This document shows, in pieces, positions 10,280-22,670 of a stretch of DNA of 64,000 nt (within the stretch, counting starts at the first letter, position 1; each line of letters starts with the position of its first letter). A model generated the notes under the pieces. That model had not been told where the DNA came from and ran no database searches. It saw only the letters and a program-made list of their open reading frames with translations. A program made the translations under genes and the position numbers. This stretch comes from Schistocerca nitens (lineage: Eukaryota > Arthropoda > Insecta > Orthoptera > Acrididae). The stretch covers positions 347,954,650 to 348,018,649 of the forward strand of contig NC_064619.1 of NCBI RefSeq assembly GCF_023898315.1, in the 5' to 3' direction.

Positions 10280-11720
10280 AAACTCCAAAGCAGAGAAGTG
10301 CTGACAAGGCACGAACATCACAAAACCATCAATTCAGTAATTCTTGGTTCCAAAGTATTGTCATGAACTATTTACAACAGAATGGAAAACACGATGAAAC
10401 CTGACCTCGGAGAAGATCAATTTGGGTGGCAGACAAATACGCGAGTATAAACTTGCGCTACAACTTCTCTTGGAATGTATGTTAATGAAAGGCAAACTTA
10501 CTTTTACAGAATTTTTAGATTTAGCGAAAGCTTGTGACAGTGGTGACTGAACCACACTATTCATAATTATGAAGGGAACAGAGACAGAGTGAATGGTGAG
10601 TGACTACTTGTGCAGATACCAGACTGCGGTCATACGAGTAGAATGGTATGGAAGGGAAGCCGTAGTTGAGAAGCGAATGAGACAGAATTTTAGCTTGTCT
10701 CCGAAGTTATTCAGTCCGCACATTGAGCAAGCAAGAGATTTGGAAACGTAATTGAAGTTTAGGGAGATGATATAAGAACTTTACCAATGTCAAAATGGCT
10801 CTCAGCACTATGGGACTTAACATCTGAGGTCATCAGTCCCCTAGATATAGAGATACTTAAACCTAACTAACCTAAGGACATGACACACATCCATGCCCGA
10901 GGCAGGATTCGAACCTGCTACGGTAGCAGCAGCGCGGTTCCAGACTGAAGCGCCTAGAACCGCACGGCCACATCGGCCGGCTGCCAATGTCATTGCGATT
11001 GTATTAGAGACAACGAAGGACTTGGAAGGTCTTTTGAACAGAATAGACAGTATCTTGAAAAGTATTTATAAGACGAACGTCAACAAAAATTAAACAAGTG
11101 TGTCGCATTGTGTTAGAATTAAATAAGACGATACTGAAGATATCGGATTAAGAACGGAACATTAATACTAGTGGGTTAGTTTTGCCGTTTGGTTAGCAAA
11201 ATAACCGACTTAAGACCAGAGTGACGGCGTACAAACTACAAACTGTCTGTAGAAAGGAAAACGTTTCTGAAAAATAGAAATTAGCTCATGTGAACTCTTT
11301 ACTAAAAGTATTTGTTTGGATTGTAGCACCGAAGTGAAACATAAACGGTAAGCAGACGCGAAGAGAATAGATATTTCTGAAATGGTGGTAAAGAAGAATG
11401 CTGAAGATTAGATGGGTCTATATTGTAACTAATGTGGAAGTATTAAATCAAATTGAGGAAAAAGAAATCCACGGCACAACTTAACTAACAGAAGGCACTA
11501 TTTAATAATATTTATCCTGAGGTTTTAATAAGTTATCTGTTTTAGTAATGGAGGAAAGTTTATTGGGCAACAACTACAGAATGAGACCAAAGGCTAATTA
11601 CAGTAAGAAGCTTGCAGTACTCATTCAGAGACGAAGAGTCTCGTGCACGATAGGAAAGCGTCCAGAAATGCATCGGATTGAAGACCGCAATAAGATTACG
11701 TGTTTGAATTTCATAATTGC
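10280..11720 (+). pseudogene. Degenerate LINE RT and 3' region, split by a SINE, copy 1
   Basis: Left of the SINE, RMENTMKPDLGEDQFGWQT resembles the R..........DQFGFR.G block of LINE RT. Right of the SINE, LETTKDLEGLLNRIDSILK followed by NVNKNKT matches the region after the RT FADD motif, and RWVYIVTNVEVLNQIEEKE resembles the RW.D.V.NEEVL.R..E tail region. Many stops are present and the RT catalytic centre falls in the degraded part near the SINE. The end around 11450-11720 is uncertain. Confidence 0.65.
10792..10982 (-). mobile_element. tRNA-derived SINE inserted in a LINE
   Basis: Same family and orientation as the SINE at 9579, with the B box read on the minus strand and a conserved tail on the left. 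It is flanked by CCAATGTC on both sides. LINE reading resumes directly to the right, so the SINE is younger than the LINE. Confidence 0.88.
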
Positions 11721-12046
11721 TGAAATGTAGGAAAAATCATGCACTTTATTTTTTGATTACTCAGTTGAATTTCATATTTGTTGAAACATAGGGAAAATTA
11801 TGTAGTTCTTCTCGTTTCGCACTTTGTTTTCATATCTTTCAATAAAATGGCATTCTTTTCCACATAGTGACTGGGCAACACTAGGAAGAAGTGATTTTTT
11901 CCGTCAGGGTAATTTGAAGACATCTTGGAGTGGAAAAAAAACTCAGTTGAAACTGATTTCTAAGGCAAAGAATTGTACTGAAACTCTCCAAAGCACTGCA
12001 AATGTAAAATGGTGGTGCATTAATAACTAGTGTAACCGCCAGAAAA
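11721..12046. other. Unassigned spacer
   Basis: AT-rich. The short open frame at 11824-12030 shows no recognisable domain. Duplicated at 25548-25873. Confidence 0.35.
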
Positions 12047-12207
12047 AAATGTGTGTGAAATCTTATGTGACTTAACTGCTAAGGTCAACAGTCCCTAAGC
12101 TTAAACGCTACTTAACCTAAATTATCCTAAGGACAAACACACACACCCATGCCCGAGGGAGGACTCGAACCTCCGCCGGGACCAGCCGCACTAACCGCCA
12201 GACCGTT
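12047..12207 (-). mobile_element. tRNA-derived SINE, second subfamily, truncated
   Basis: Contains the tail gacttaactgctaaggtcaacagtccctaag and the head block cccatgcccgagggaggactcgaacctccgccggg. This differs from the other subfamily (gaggcaggattcgaacctgc). The promoter lies on the minus strand. The A-box end is damaged and no clear duplication is visible. Confidence 0.8.
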
Positions 12208-14330
12208 GAATACAAGCATGCAAATGTGCATGCGTTGTGTTGTGCAAGTTCCGGATGTCAGTTTGTGGGAACGAATTCCATGCCTCCTACACTTCGTCAG
12301 TCAATACAAGGGAAATTAATGCTGCTCGTAAATGACGCTTGATTCGTCGTCCGGTGATATCCCATATGGGCTCGACTGGAGGAAGATCTGGTGATGGACC
12401 ATCCCAAGGGAACATGTAAAACATGTTGGGTTACAACAGTGGTTTTTGGACGAGCGCTATCATGTTGGATAACACCCCGTGGAAAGCTATTCACATACAC
12501 TATGTTGCAAAAAGTATCCGGTCACCCAAACGAACGTACGTTTTTCATATTTGGTGCATTGTGCTGACAGCTACTGCCAGGTGCTCCATATCAGCGACCT
12601 CAGTGGTCATTAGACGTCGTGAGAGAGCAGAATGGGGCGCTCCGTGGAACTCACGATCTTGAACGAGGTTAAGTGATTGAGTGTCACTTGTTTCGTACGT
12701 CTGTATGCGAGATTTCCACACTCATAAACATCCCTAGGTCCACTGTTTCCGATGCGGTAGTGAAATGGAAACGTGAAGGGACACGTATAGCACAAAAGCG
12801 TACAGACCGACCTCTCCTGTTGATTGTCAGAGACCACCGACAGTTGAAGAGGGGTCGTAATGTGTAATATGCAGACATCTATCCCGACCATCACACAGGA
12901 ATTCCAAACTGCATCAGGATCCACTGGAAGTACTAAGACAGTTTGGCGGATACTGAGAAAACTTGGATTTCTTGGTCGAGCCTTTAAATGCCAAACGAAG
13001 CCTCGTTGGTGTAAAGAGCGTAAACGATGGACGACAGAACAGTGGAAAAACGTTGTGTGGAGTGACGAATCCCGGTACACAATGTGGCGATCCGATGGCA
13101 CGGTGTGGGGACGGTGAATGCCCGGTGAACGTCATCTGCCAGCGTGTGTAGAGCCAATAGCAAAATTCAGAGTCGATGGTGTTCTGTTGTTGTCACGTTA
13201 TACATGGAGGAGCTTGCACCCCTTGTTATTTTGCGTAGCACTATCACAGCACTGGCCTTCACTTATGTTTTAAGTTCCTTCTTGCTTCTCACTGCTAAAG
13301 AGCAGTTCGGGGATGACGATTGCATCTTTCAACACGACCGAGCACCTGTTCAAAATGCACGGCCTGTGGCGGAGTGGTTACACGACAGTAACATCCCTGT
13401 GATGGACTGCCCTGCACAGACCCCTGACCTGAATCCTGCAGCACACCTTTAGGCTGTTTGGGAACGCCGACTTCGTGCCAGGCCTCACTGACCGACATCG
13501 ATACCTCTCCTCAGTGCAGCACTCCGTGAAGAATGGGCAACCATTCCCCAAGAAACTTTCCAGCACCTGATTGAACATATGCCCGCGAGAGTGGAAGCTG
13601 TCATCAAGGCTAAGGGTGGGCCTACACCATATGGAATTCCACCATTACCGATGGAGGACACCACGAACTTGCTAGTCATTTTCAGCCAGGTGTCCGGATA
13701 CTTTTGATCACATAGTGAATGGCAGCACAAAGGTCGAATCACGATGTACAAATATGCAGCCAGGGTGTATGGAATAATTACGTGAATGCTCCTGCTGTGA
13801 TACGAAATCGCACCACACACCATAACCCCAGATGTAAATCCAGTGTGTCTAGGACGTATACAGGTTGGTTGCAGGTCCTCAACTGGCCTCCTTCTAACCG
13901 CCTCATGGACATCACTGCCAGCGAGGTAGAACCAGCTTTCATCAGAAAACACAACAGACCTCCGTCCCGGTCTACAATGAGCTCTCGCTTGACACCACTA
14001 CAGTCGCAAATGGCATTGGAGCGAGGGAATGTACTCTGCAAAGCGTCTAGGTTGGAGCTGTCCTTGAAGTAACCGATTTGTAACGGTTCATTGTGTCACT
14101 GTGGTGGGAACTGCTGCTCAGATAACTACTGCAGATACTGCAGATAGAGTACGATGCGCTAGACCCACACACCAAATACGATTGTCTTCGCTCTCGGTAG
14201 TGCCACATGGCCGTAGGAAGCCCGGTCTTCATGCGACGGTACATTGTCGTGACCACCGCTGCCAGCATCATGCACAGTGGCTACATTCCTGCTGAGTCTT
14301 TCTGCAATATCGCAGAAAGGACATACAGTT
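12208..14330 (-). pseudogene. Tc1-like transposase gene, split by another Tc1, copy 1
   Basis: Minus-strand reading from the right: HTH-like CDIAERLSRNVATVHD near 14300-14240, then a degraded linker, then FSDESWFYLAGSD (first catalytic D) and RPRHTGFTSGVMV..GAISYHSR at 13950-13800. The gene then stops at 13718 where a second Tc1 is inserted. On the far side (12495-12215) it resumes exactly in sense with GVIQHDSARPKTTVVTQH (second catalytic D region) and a degraded C-terminus. Deleting the insert joins the two halves without a frame change. Frameshifts elsewhere show it is inactive. The outer terminal repeats are not defined. Confidence 0.8.
12498..13717 (+). mobile_element. Tc1-like element nested in another Tc1, copy 1
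   Basis: The ends are CACTATGTTGCAAAAAGTATCCGG and CCGGATACTTTTGATCACATAGTG, imperfect inverted repeats. The left flank is TA (12496-12497); the right flank is AA, probably a mutated TA. Plus-strand pieces include IPRSTVSDAVVKW (HTH), WSDESRYTMWRSDGTV, CIFQHDRAPVQNARPVAEW and TPDLNPAAHL. The catalytic glutamate position reads A in NPAAHL, and frame breaks occur near 12667, 12862, 13115 and 13450. It is an inactive transposase with a DDE domain. Confidence 0.85.
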
Positions 14331-15387
14331 TCTTGTATCGTGCTGCTAGCAACAGGAACGGATACTAGCCTAGAAGAACTACCAGAAATGAATGCCGTAT
14401 AAAGTAGTACACTCACATAATTATGGAGACATAAACGTGTGGCTGTCGGGCCACTCAGTCGTGGGGTAGCAATCCCAAGTGAAACAAACGCACCGGAATC
14501 GAACAAAGACGCTAAACTGGGGGAGGAGTCTGGACAAAAATGAACTCAACAAGAAAAAAATAAACAAATATACATTAAATGACACTCAACAGAAAATAAA
14601 TAAATAATTATCATATGGCTCCTGAAGATGAAGTGTTAGACCTTGTAACCGGTTGTACAATAAATAAGAAATCACTGACAACTGAAGCGGATTTTTTATT
14701 CTATCAACGTATTCCTTAGTTGTGGATGTTCGCCTGATCAAATACTTTGTAATAAATGTACTTACTGGTCGATACTAAAGTGACGTTAGAGACTTCCAAA
14801 GTTTGATGCATCCAAGCATGTAGACTTGAAAGCAGTGAGCTATTTTCAGTCACTTGCCAGAAAATCACTAACTCAAGAAACATCGTTCAAGCGTATTTTC
14901 TTTTGTTCTTTACGTTAACGTTCTACATATTCAGAAAACGAACTCATTTCTCCGAAGGATAAACCGTTAAAAGTTCATATGGTGATAAATAAATGCCACA
15001 ATCTCTCATGGGAATCTTGTCCTGTTGCAGTAGCTTCTGGCTAAATTCTTGTTGAGAACTTTTATTTTTAAAATGGCGAGAGGAAATGGTATTTAGGTTT
15101 TGCATGTGTTTTGTCATACAAGAAACAACGAGTCAGTGAGGCAACCGACAGTGCTTATTATTAACAAACGTATTTTTACGGAAGGCTGAGACCATTCTCA
15201 GTGCATCGTGACTAATACCTACAACCCCTTCTCAGAAAAGAAGGCTAATTATTCACATTGAATGTATTCACTTGCTATAAAACATACTTCTTCTGGACCA
15301 CTCCTAACTCAAATGACATCTGATTCCACCACACCATGCAGCCCTATTTAAATTCCACCACGTTAATATGTATGCATTGCACTCACA
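14331..15387. other. Unassigned spacer
   Basis: No domain recognised. The 14440-14520 end probably still belongs to the split Tc1. An AT-rich stretch with A-rich runs follows. Duplicated at 28158-29214. Confidence 0.35.
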
Positions 15388-16460
15388 CTGAGGAGCCAGA
15401 ACATCAAGACCACCTGCTTAATAGCCTGATTGTTCGTCTTTGGAATTTAATACATCACTGAATCTTTGTATCAGGCAACCGACAGTTTGTTTGTAGGTTT
15501 GTGGAGATAAGTGGCATTAGATGTCTACGCACAGGTCATGAAATGCGCGTAAATAACGGGCCGCTGATTAACGTACCCGATGATGGCGCCCGATAACGAC
15601 GCCGAGACATCAACTCGTAAACCACTGTATCAAGATTCTGGATCCCAGACAGACAATATATGTGCTGAAAGATGACATCGTGGTCGGGGAAGCCATAAAA
15701 AATGTGTGGATGGAGGTGGTTTGCAGCTGGCAGTGTGTCTTCGGTTACTACCACAGGACCCAGGCAAGCGCAGGAGGACGTCTCCCACAGCGTAATACTT
15801 CTCCCACCAGCCTGCGTCTGTGGCACGATGTACGTTTCGAGCCGCCGTTCTCCTCGATGACGGCGTTTGTAGAGATGGTCTAGTGCAGCAAGAGCGTGAT
15901 TCACCCCAAGAGACGACACTTTCCATTGGTCGAAAGTCGAATCCCGGTGCTCCCGTGCCCACAGCACTAGTAACTGACGGTTTCGTTTGCTCGACATGTG
16001 AACACGTTGGAATGAACTGCTGCGGAGCTTCATGTTCAAAAATGTACGATGAACGTTGTACTCCGAAACACGTGTACGTGAATCACCATTGTATTCTTTC
16101 GGCTGAGCTGCCACAGATCACCAAATGTCCTACTTTACAGAGCAGACAGGCTTCGGAACCCCAAGTTCTGTGAAGACTTGTGGACGTCCTACCATTTACC
16201 GCGAAGTGGTAGTCTTCTACCTCTTTCCACAGATGCTCGCTACAGGAGGATGTGAAGATTCGATCAGCTTCGCCGTTTTAGAGATACTCGTTCGCAGACT
16301 ATGTGTAATAATTACCCGCCCTTTGTGAGAATCGCTCATCTCAATCGATTTCCCCTCTGCAGCCCATAACTTCGCTAGGGTGATCCCCCTTCCGTCACTG
16401 AACAGCTTACATATTTTTGCTACCGTGTCACATGCGCACAACCTCACCAGGCGCATCCTG
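15388..16460 (-). pseudogene. Tc1-like transposase, degenerate, copy 1
   Basis: Minus strand from 16345: MSDSHKGRVIITHSLRTSISKTAKLI is the N-terminal HTH. GRPQVFTELG follows, then NMKLRSSSFQRVHM, LVLWAREHRDSTFDQW and AGGRSITLWETSSCACLGPV of the DDE region. The first catalytic motif is not visible as SDES and the later motifs are eroded. A Tc1-type terminus, cactgaggagccaga, lies at 15388 on the downstream side. The matching upstream end is not found. Confidence 0.75.
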
Positions 16461-16780
16461 CGTCACGATGGGCAGTAGTCATAATTTTTTCACTTATCAA
16501 CGTCTGTAAATTAATTGATTGATGGTCTCCTTACTTCTGAAATGGTGGGCTTCAGGATGACAATGCTTTGTGTCTCACAACTGCCGCTAATAATTATAAT
16601 AATAGTAGTAATAACAATAATACCGTGTAGGCCCTACAGCAATGTAGTGGCCACTGCATACTAACTGGTGAGTCGTGCTGTCAGTTCGTGCGTTTATTGT
16701 TGCTAAGAGTATAATGAAACAATGTCTGGTATATTGGAGGAACTACCACTTTCGTGCAATACTCAAGCGTATGTAATATA
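16461..16780. other. Unassigned spacer
   Basis: Contains a short AAT-rich microsatellite-like run near 16590-16622. Nothing else seen. Confidence 0.35.
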
Positions 16781-17095
16781 GGTGAAAAAGGTAGGTAAAG
16801 TTCTTCGTTGTGGTCCTGACGGTCCTGTAATGCTCGACCCATCGCCATGTCATTTTCTGCCAATGGTGTCATTGGATGCGACATGAAGGGGCCAGCACGC
16901 CGCTCTCTGGGTCGTTGTCGCGTTTTTGACCTTAGAACCACAAGTAAGCGGTAACTCTTCAGGTGGCCTAACGAGGCTGAATGCACCCTGCACCAGTCTT
17001 CCTAGCAAGCAAAAATTCCTTGGCGGTACCGGGAATCAAACCGGGATCCCTCCCATGGCAGTCAAACGTATACCTCCTGCGCCTCAGATAAAGAT
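16781..17095 (-). mobile_element. SINE-like element with partial tRNA head, copy 1
   Basis: On the minus strand a B-box-bearing block (ggtttgattcccggtaccgcc) is followed by a body containing gcaccctgcaccagtcttcc-type and ccaatgacaccattggc blocks. The 5' part of the tRNA head, with the A box, is eroded. Boundaries are approximate. Confidence 0.6.
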
Positions 17096-17322
17096 TACTA
17101 CGAACATCAAAATCTACTTTTGATCACCAGGAAGAACTGAACATTTATTTAATGTTGTTAAAATGACCACCTATCATAAAAGTCACTACCGAAATGCTGA
17201 TTTCAGCATCCAGAATATTCTTAAATATTCTTAAGAATTTTAAGGGAATAATTTGTGAAAACAGAAATCAGGACTATTACAATATTCACATTAAAACTGC
17301 AATAACCAGACAGGAAAAAAAT

Positions 17323-17515
17323 GGTTCAAATGGCTCTGAGCACTATGGGACTTAACTTCTGAGGTCATCAGTCCCCTAGAACTTAGAACTACTTAAACCT
17401 AACTAACCTAAGGACACCACTCACATCCATGCCCGAGGCAGGATTCGAACCTGTGACCGTAGCGGTCGCGCGGTTCCAGACTGTAGCGCCTAGAAACGCT
17501 CGGCCACTCCGGCCG
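17323..17515 (-). mobile_element. tRNA-derived SINE
   Basis: Same family as 9579. Flanked by the duplication CAGACAGGAAAAA (left copy ends about 17322, right copy starts about 17516). Head and tail are both complete. Confidence 0.9.
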
Positions 17516-17879
17516 GCAGACAGGAAAAACGTAATGTCTGTAAACAACAGTGTTAGAAATTCCATAGCAGAGCCCGTTATATGGTACGCTTTTTACAAGT
17601 TTTCCGTGATTTCATGTTAGAATTTAACTATAAACAAGAATTAAAATGGAGCTGTAAATATTTACAGTAAGTACATATATAGCTAGTCATTTCAATACGT
17701 TCAGCGTATACTTCCAATTTGCTTTTCTCAAAATATTGTAACTGAATGTGGCATTAATGCGACACTGAACTGCTGTGGTTAATATGAAGCTTACGTTGAA
17801 TCTAAGGTAAGCACGAAGCAATAGATATTTAAGGTGATCGGGAAGAAAACTTTAAATTACAATACTTTCCTTATGCCGT

Positions 17880-18360
17880 ACGCTGTCGGCAGCCGAAACG
17901 AACATACAACATCGGAATGAAACTACGGATTATCCCTGTGTGGGACGAATCTCGTGACAGAGTGAGATTGGCCGCGCATTCGCCAGGGATTGACACGGGC
18001 GACAGACGTGACCCGCGAGCGCGGCGCGCGCCTCCTGCAGCGGACGACAAACAACGAAAAACAAACGAGAGACACCAGCAGCTCGCGGCCATCAATCGCG
18101 CCGCCGGCGAGCAGGTAGTGGCACATTTTTCACGCGCCTGACGGCCCTCCATTTCCTATTAGCTGCAGTGCCGCCGCCAGCCGCCGCGCTCAAAGATTTC
18201 ACTCACGTCGGGAAAATAATCATCCGCGAGGGCCGCCCCTCGCGGGCGCTATTTATGCGCTGTCACACAGATAGACAGCGGCGCTTGACGCCGGAGCGTC
18301 CGTCCGGCGCCGACTGTGAAATATCTACTGCGCCTCATCGCGCTCTAAACTGACTGCCCT
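17880..18360. other. CpG-rich block, copy 1
   Basis: About 480 bases that are much richer in G+C and CpG than the AT-rich surroundings, with runs such as gcgagcgcggcgcgcgcc. A TATA-like ctatttatgcgc lies near 18250. The short open frames in it look like by-products of high GC. It could be an unmethylated CpG island, a regulatory element or a GC-rich repeat; the sequence alone does not decide. Confidence 0.5.
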
Positions 18361-19837
18361 CTCGGAGATACAGGTATCACAAATGTCACATCGTGTATAC
18401 CAAACAAGTTGCTAAAGCCGAAGCCAGTGTCTGCTGGGAACAATCCGCTATGTACAGATTACACAAAATGATGCTGAACTAATTCGTAATCCAATATGTT
18501 TGCTTTAAAAACTCAATTCTTACCATCAGGTTTACGATGTAAAACAACGTACTTGAGCATACAACAGGGATGCCATACATTCATGCACTAAAAAGAAATT
18601 CGATCTACGTGCAAAAGTATAAGGCACAGCAAAAATTGTTAATGTGTGTGCCTGTATATGTTCAGTCAATAATATGAAATTATTTTGTCCACTTCTGAGA
18701 AGAACAGGCCCGCCATGAATGACGCAGTAAGTCAGGTGTGAAGCGCTGTAGAGCGGAATATACTCGCAGTTCTATAAAAATATTGCATGAATACAATTAT
18801 GTCAATTCCCACTCATTCTATGAGATCTGAGAGATGATCTTGGCGGTGCACGGATGCTTTCGGAATAAAAGCACTGAACACTACATTTGTGTGTGTACGT
18901 GACATCAGGAGCCGCTGCATCGATTACTTAATTAATATTGGTAATGTGAATGCTATTAAAGATATATATTTTCGCGTCACTAGAAATGTTTATTATTATT
19001 CAGCTGAAACATATCCAATTACAGAGATTTCTCGTCTGTTTCTTGCTTATACTGGGGATATTACGCCTGTACGTAGGTTTCACATGAATCCTTCTCGTCT
19101 GTTCGCCTATACACATCTTTGTAGCCGTCCTTCACCCCCTAGCCTATGGTCCGTAATGCACTACAGTTGCCAGGGCGACGGTTTTTTATAGCGCCATTTT
19201 GACATGTAGAGCACACTGTAACCACGGCGGTACGCGAACAATGTGCAAACTTACTCGTTCCGGAAATACTTCCGCCGCTGACCCGAAATTGAATAATCAT
19301 GCCAATTTGGAAATGAATGAAATCGCTCCGTTTCCGCATTATGACAACGACTGCACTATTTCCGCGTCCCCATACACGCTTTTCATATCCTCCACATCTA
19401 GTGTTGCCATCTGGAGTCTGTGAGAATGTACTATACGTTGAAGTCGAACATAGGTGGCTGTCCAACTAGTTTGACTGGACCATGTAGCAAGGAAACTCAT
19501 TTCGTACTTGTGCGTACGGAGATCAACGGAGCTATCCAAATGACTGTTTCTCATCTACCCACCTCACCGTAAGATACAGTTGCCAGTTTCTTCTAAGAAG
19601 CCGATTTAAGTTGTCAAAGAAAATATGTGTTGTTATCTCAACATAAATTAAAATAGTTAGGTGGAAGAGAAGGCCTGATGGTCTTCCAAGGATAAATGAA
19701 TCAGTAGGCCTAATCAAAAGAAATATTCATCGCATGGAACCACGATAAAATATTCGTACACCATTTAGCGTGTTCAAATATCATCCCGTCCCGCAGGAAA
19801 CTCGCGTCGTTGCGTGTGTGCGAGAAACAGGACCCCC
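18361..19837. other. Unassigned sequence, possibly unique
   Basis: No transposon motif recognised. The open frame at 18889-19191 (100 codons, plus) has no recognisable domain. Duplicated at 32188-33664. Confidence 0.35.
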
Positions 19838-19848
19838 CTAATGGACAA

Positions 19849-20015
19849 AGTTCAAATGGCTCTGAGCACTATGGGACTTAACTTCTGAGGTCATCAGTCC
19901 CCTAGAACATAGAACTACTTAAACCTAACTAACCTAAGGACATCACAAACATCCATGCACGAGGCAGGATTCGAACCTGCGACCGTAGCGGTCGCGCGGT
20001 TCCAGAGTGTAGTGC
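19849..20015 (-). mobile_element. SINE truncated at the duplication junction
   Basis: Same SINE as the complete copy at 33676-33869. It breaks off after tccagagtgtagtgc and continues directly into LTR sequence. The missing part is the 5' end of the tRNA head. The left duplication CTAATGGACAA is present, but its right partner is not, because the segment was cut here. Confidence 0.92.
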
Positions 20016-20609
20016 TTCTAAAAACTGAAAAAATACGAATTTGTAATGTTTCTACAACAAGGACGTCATAGAAAGTTTAATCATATTGTAAATTTTCAGT
20101 CCTATCTTGTGACGGCTCAGGTTCACGTCTATATGTAGTATATATGAAGATAATAAAGTAGTGTATACTACAAAAGTTTAAATACGTGTTCAGAGAATTT
20201 ATGTATGAAGATATTATATGAAGGAAGAAGGATTACTGATTTATTTGACAAGATTATTAATTTTTGACAACATTCATCGCGAGTTTGAATCTTAAAAGTT
20301 TATTCCATATGGCTTTAATATTTATTAAAGCAGATAACTTGCATTAATATAATTTCTGAGAAGAAACAAACGACATCTCAATTGAAAAAAATTTGCGCAA
20401 ACCAATTGGACTGAGTGGCGTAATTCTGCGCATACGACTCAAAGGATAATGTTTTATTTACAGTTTCGTTCAAGAACCATTCAGAGACAACTTTAAAAAG
20501 CCTTTAAATAATTTTGAAGTGTTTTGTAACTGACGTTGGTGACGAAGTCTGCACATGGTCATACGTCAAAAGAAAATCATTTATACAAAACTTACGTCGT
20601 TACACTACA
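20012..20609 (+). repeat. Partial 3' LTR carried by copy 2
   Basis: Matches 7580-8177, ends CACTACA and is followed by gcctgtattac as in copy 1. No upstream LTR or internal region accompanies it, as expected for a duplication that broke inside the LTR. Confidence 0.93.
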
Positions 20610-20613
20610 GCCT

Positions 20614-21070
20614 GTATTACTTTTCTTGTTTCGTTTCTGATTTCACTACATTTCTCTTCAGCTTCCTGAGTCCATTTCCGCAAGTACCATGCGTTTAATT
20701 TTTCCTTTCTATGTCTTGTTCAGTCTCTTCTTTCCAGGTTTAAACCCGTATAATCATTCATTTCGGGTTTTTCACCAGTTAATTCTTTATATTTTTAACG
20801 TTTGTCCATTCTCCAGTTTCATCCTCACTTGACGTTAGCTTAGTTAACAGTTTCCTTGGAACATATGCACATTACAATATTTGGTTGGATTTCTTTCACT
20901 TTTTCCTCTTGTTCTGTTTTTTGCATTTTTCCCATAGCTGGATCTTTGCTCAGTTATATAATGGTCCATACTCATGTTTCTCTCAGTATATACTTGTGCG
21001 TCTATCATAACTGAAGCTATGCTTTTATTTACTACCATGCAATCAACAAGAAGAATGTGGCATCGAGCAG

Positions 21071-21155
<85 letters not shown>

Positions 21156-21311
21156 TAAAGTGGGTATTGTTACTTTCATTTTACTGAATCGACATAATCT
21201 CTCACTTTCATACCATCTATCTTAATGTTATCTTCTCCATTTTTGCCGATCAACTGGATTAGTATTCTCGTCCTTAACCTGTTCCTGCATTTAGGTCCCC
21301 CACCAAGATGA
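20614..21311 (-). pseudogene. LINE endonuclease-side fragment, copy 2
   Basis: Equivalent to 8182-8813, with the same stops and residues. It breaks off just after the point that encodes the ILVGDLNA motif (caccaagatgat at about 21300-21311), where copy 1 continues further into the endonuclease region. Confidence 0.7.
21074..21153. repeat. Expanded (AT)n microsatellite, copy 2 allele
   Basis: Eighty bases of alternating A and T, against 14 in copy 1. The difference of 66 bases accounts exactly for the first shift in spacing between the copies. Confidence 0.95.
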
Positions 21312-22670
21312 TCGTACGTTCCACGTCGCAACATTGATTGCATCTTTTACTCCATAAAGCTTAATGTTTCCCTTCCTCGTCTTCGGTCATGATTTCAGGC
21401 TTTTATCTTAGGTTTATTTTCAGGCTTGTGAAGTACGAATGTTTTACGTGGGTAGGTTACCGGCCTTACCGCATATCTTCAAACTTGGAGGACCAGGCTT
21501 TGTCTTATGAGTTTACTGACGTAGGAAGGCTGACATCACCTGGGAGGCCTTCCTCCTCCATGGAAGATAAGAGAATGAAAATAACTAATCCCACCTGGGT
21601 CAAAACATCAAAAGTTGGCCAAGAGGGGCAGACAGGAAGAAAGCAAATGACGTCTGACCCAAGTAAGTGTATCGAATGTCGACTGTGGCTAAGGGCTAAG
21701 TTGCCTAAAAAGTAGCCCTTTAACGGGGCTACACTTTGTCTGGTCTCTCACCTACTGACCAATGTGGTATAGTTAACTTTACCGGAAGCAAGCAACCCCC
21801 GGTATAGTTCTGTTGATCACTGAGACAGACTTTAAGGTGTTTGTCCATGAGCAGTGAGAATTTTGCACAGAAAATATTTAATTGCTGTTTCAAGAGTCAT
21901 ATAATAGGGTTTTGTACACCAAGAGACATGGCGACACTGGTTAGTTTCGGATTAGTTATCTAACGGTAAGCACATACCTATAAACTAGATTTAAAGGGTA
22001 AGATGTTTCCTGAACAGATGGATTCTGACCATAATTCATTGATTAATTACCAACTGAATATTAAATCTGTAAATATCGCAATGTGGTAGGAAATTAAGAT
22101 TGGCCCTGGATAAGTTGAAGGAATCATATGCTTTTGGGAATTACGGAAAGGAGATTACGCAACGCCATACTGAAATGGGGGAAAGGAATATAATGGACAG
22201 GACTGAGAAATGGAACAATGAAGGCGCAAGAGAATCATATAGGTAGAATAGGAACCCAAGGCACAGTAGAAGTCTTTAGATAAAACAGGAGAAACTGAAT
22301 TAAACTGATAAATGGAGAAAATATAAACAGGGTAAAGTGCCCACATATCGGGTGGATGCATAATTCCGCGTTGCTGAATATTTCCCTTGCTTGATGCTGA
22401 GATCACTAGCTCGCTCCGACAACCATTAGCAAAGATCTTTCTGATGTGCCATTGCAAGTTTGGCGCCAGTGCTCTTAACGTTTCGTTCTTCACTGCTGTT
22501 TCTGCGTTTTGCTCAAGATAAACACTTCATACAGAGTTCTGTTGGAGGCCTTTCCTCAAGTAGGTTAAGACGTACTTCCAAAGTACAGTGTGTCCACAAT
22601 TGTTTACGCTGAGTTCAAGATTAAATATTAATTATATTTTTGATGGTAGCGTTTGTTTTTTTAAACGCGT
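21312..22670. other. Copy-2-specific segment
   Basis: About 1.36 kb that copy 1 lacks. It includes a 108-codon plus-strand open frame (21389-21715) with no domain I recognise, a stretch ccctttaacggggct near 21716-21731, and unassigned AT-rich DNA. The right part leads into the N-terminal half of the transposase at 22671. I see no terminal repeats or target duplication at its ends, so it is not an obvious single insertion. Confidence 0.6.

Larger units (their letters stand above)
7580..20015 (+). repeat. Segmental tandem duplication, copy 1
   Basis: A 12,436-bp unit whose content recurs in the same orientation immediately afterwards at 20012-33842. It starts inside the 3' LTR (gtgcttctaaaaactg) and ends inside a SINE. 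Base spacing to copy 2 is 12,432 up to the (AT)n tract and 13,827 from about 8966 onward. Identity is very high, with only scattered substitutions in the stretches I compared. Confidence 0.95.

Noticed and set aside
10893..11093. Recurrent small open frames starting MPEAGFEPAT (also at 17429, 24720, 31256 and minus 43702)
   Set aside because: They are translations across the tRNA-like head of the SINEs. The shared peptide reflects shared RNA promoter sequence, not a protein family.
12610..13101. 163-codon minus-strand open frame (also 26437-26928)
   Set aside because: It lies antisense to the plus-strand nested Tc1 transposase and shows no domain of its own.
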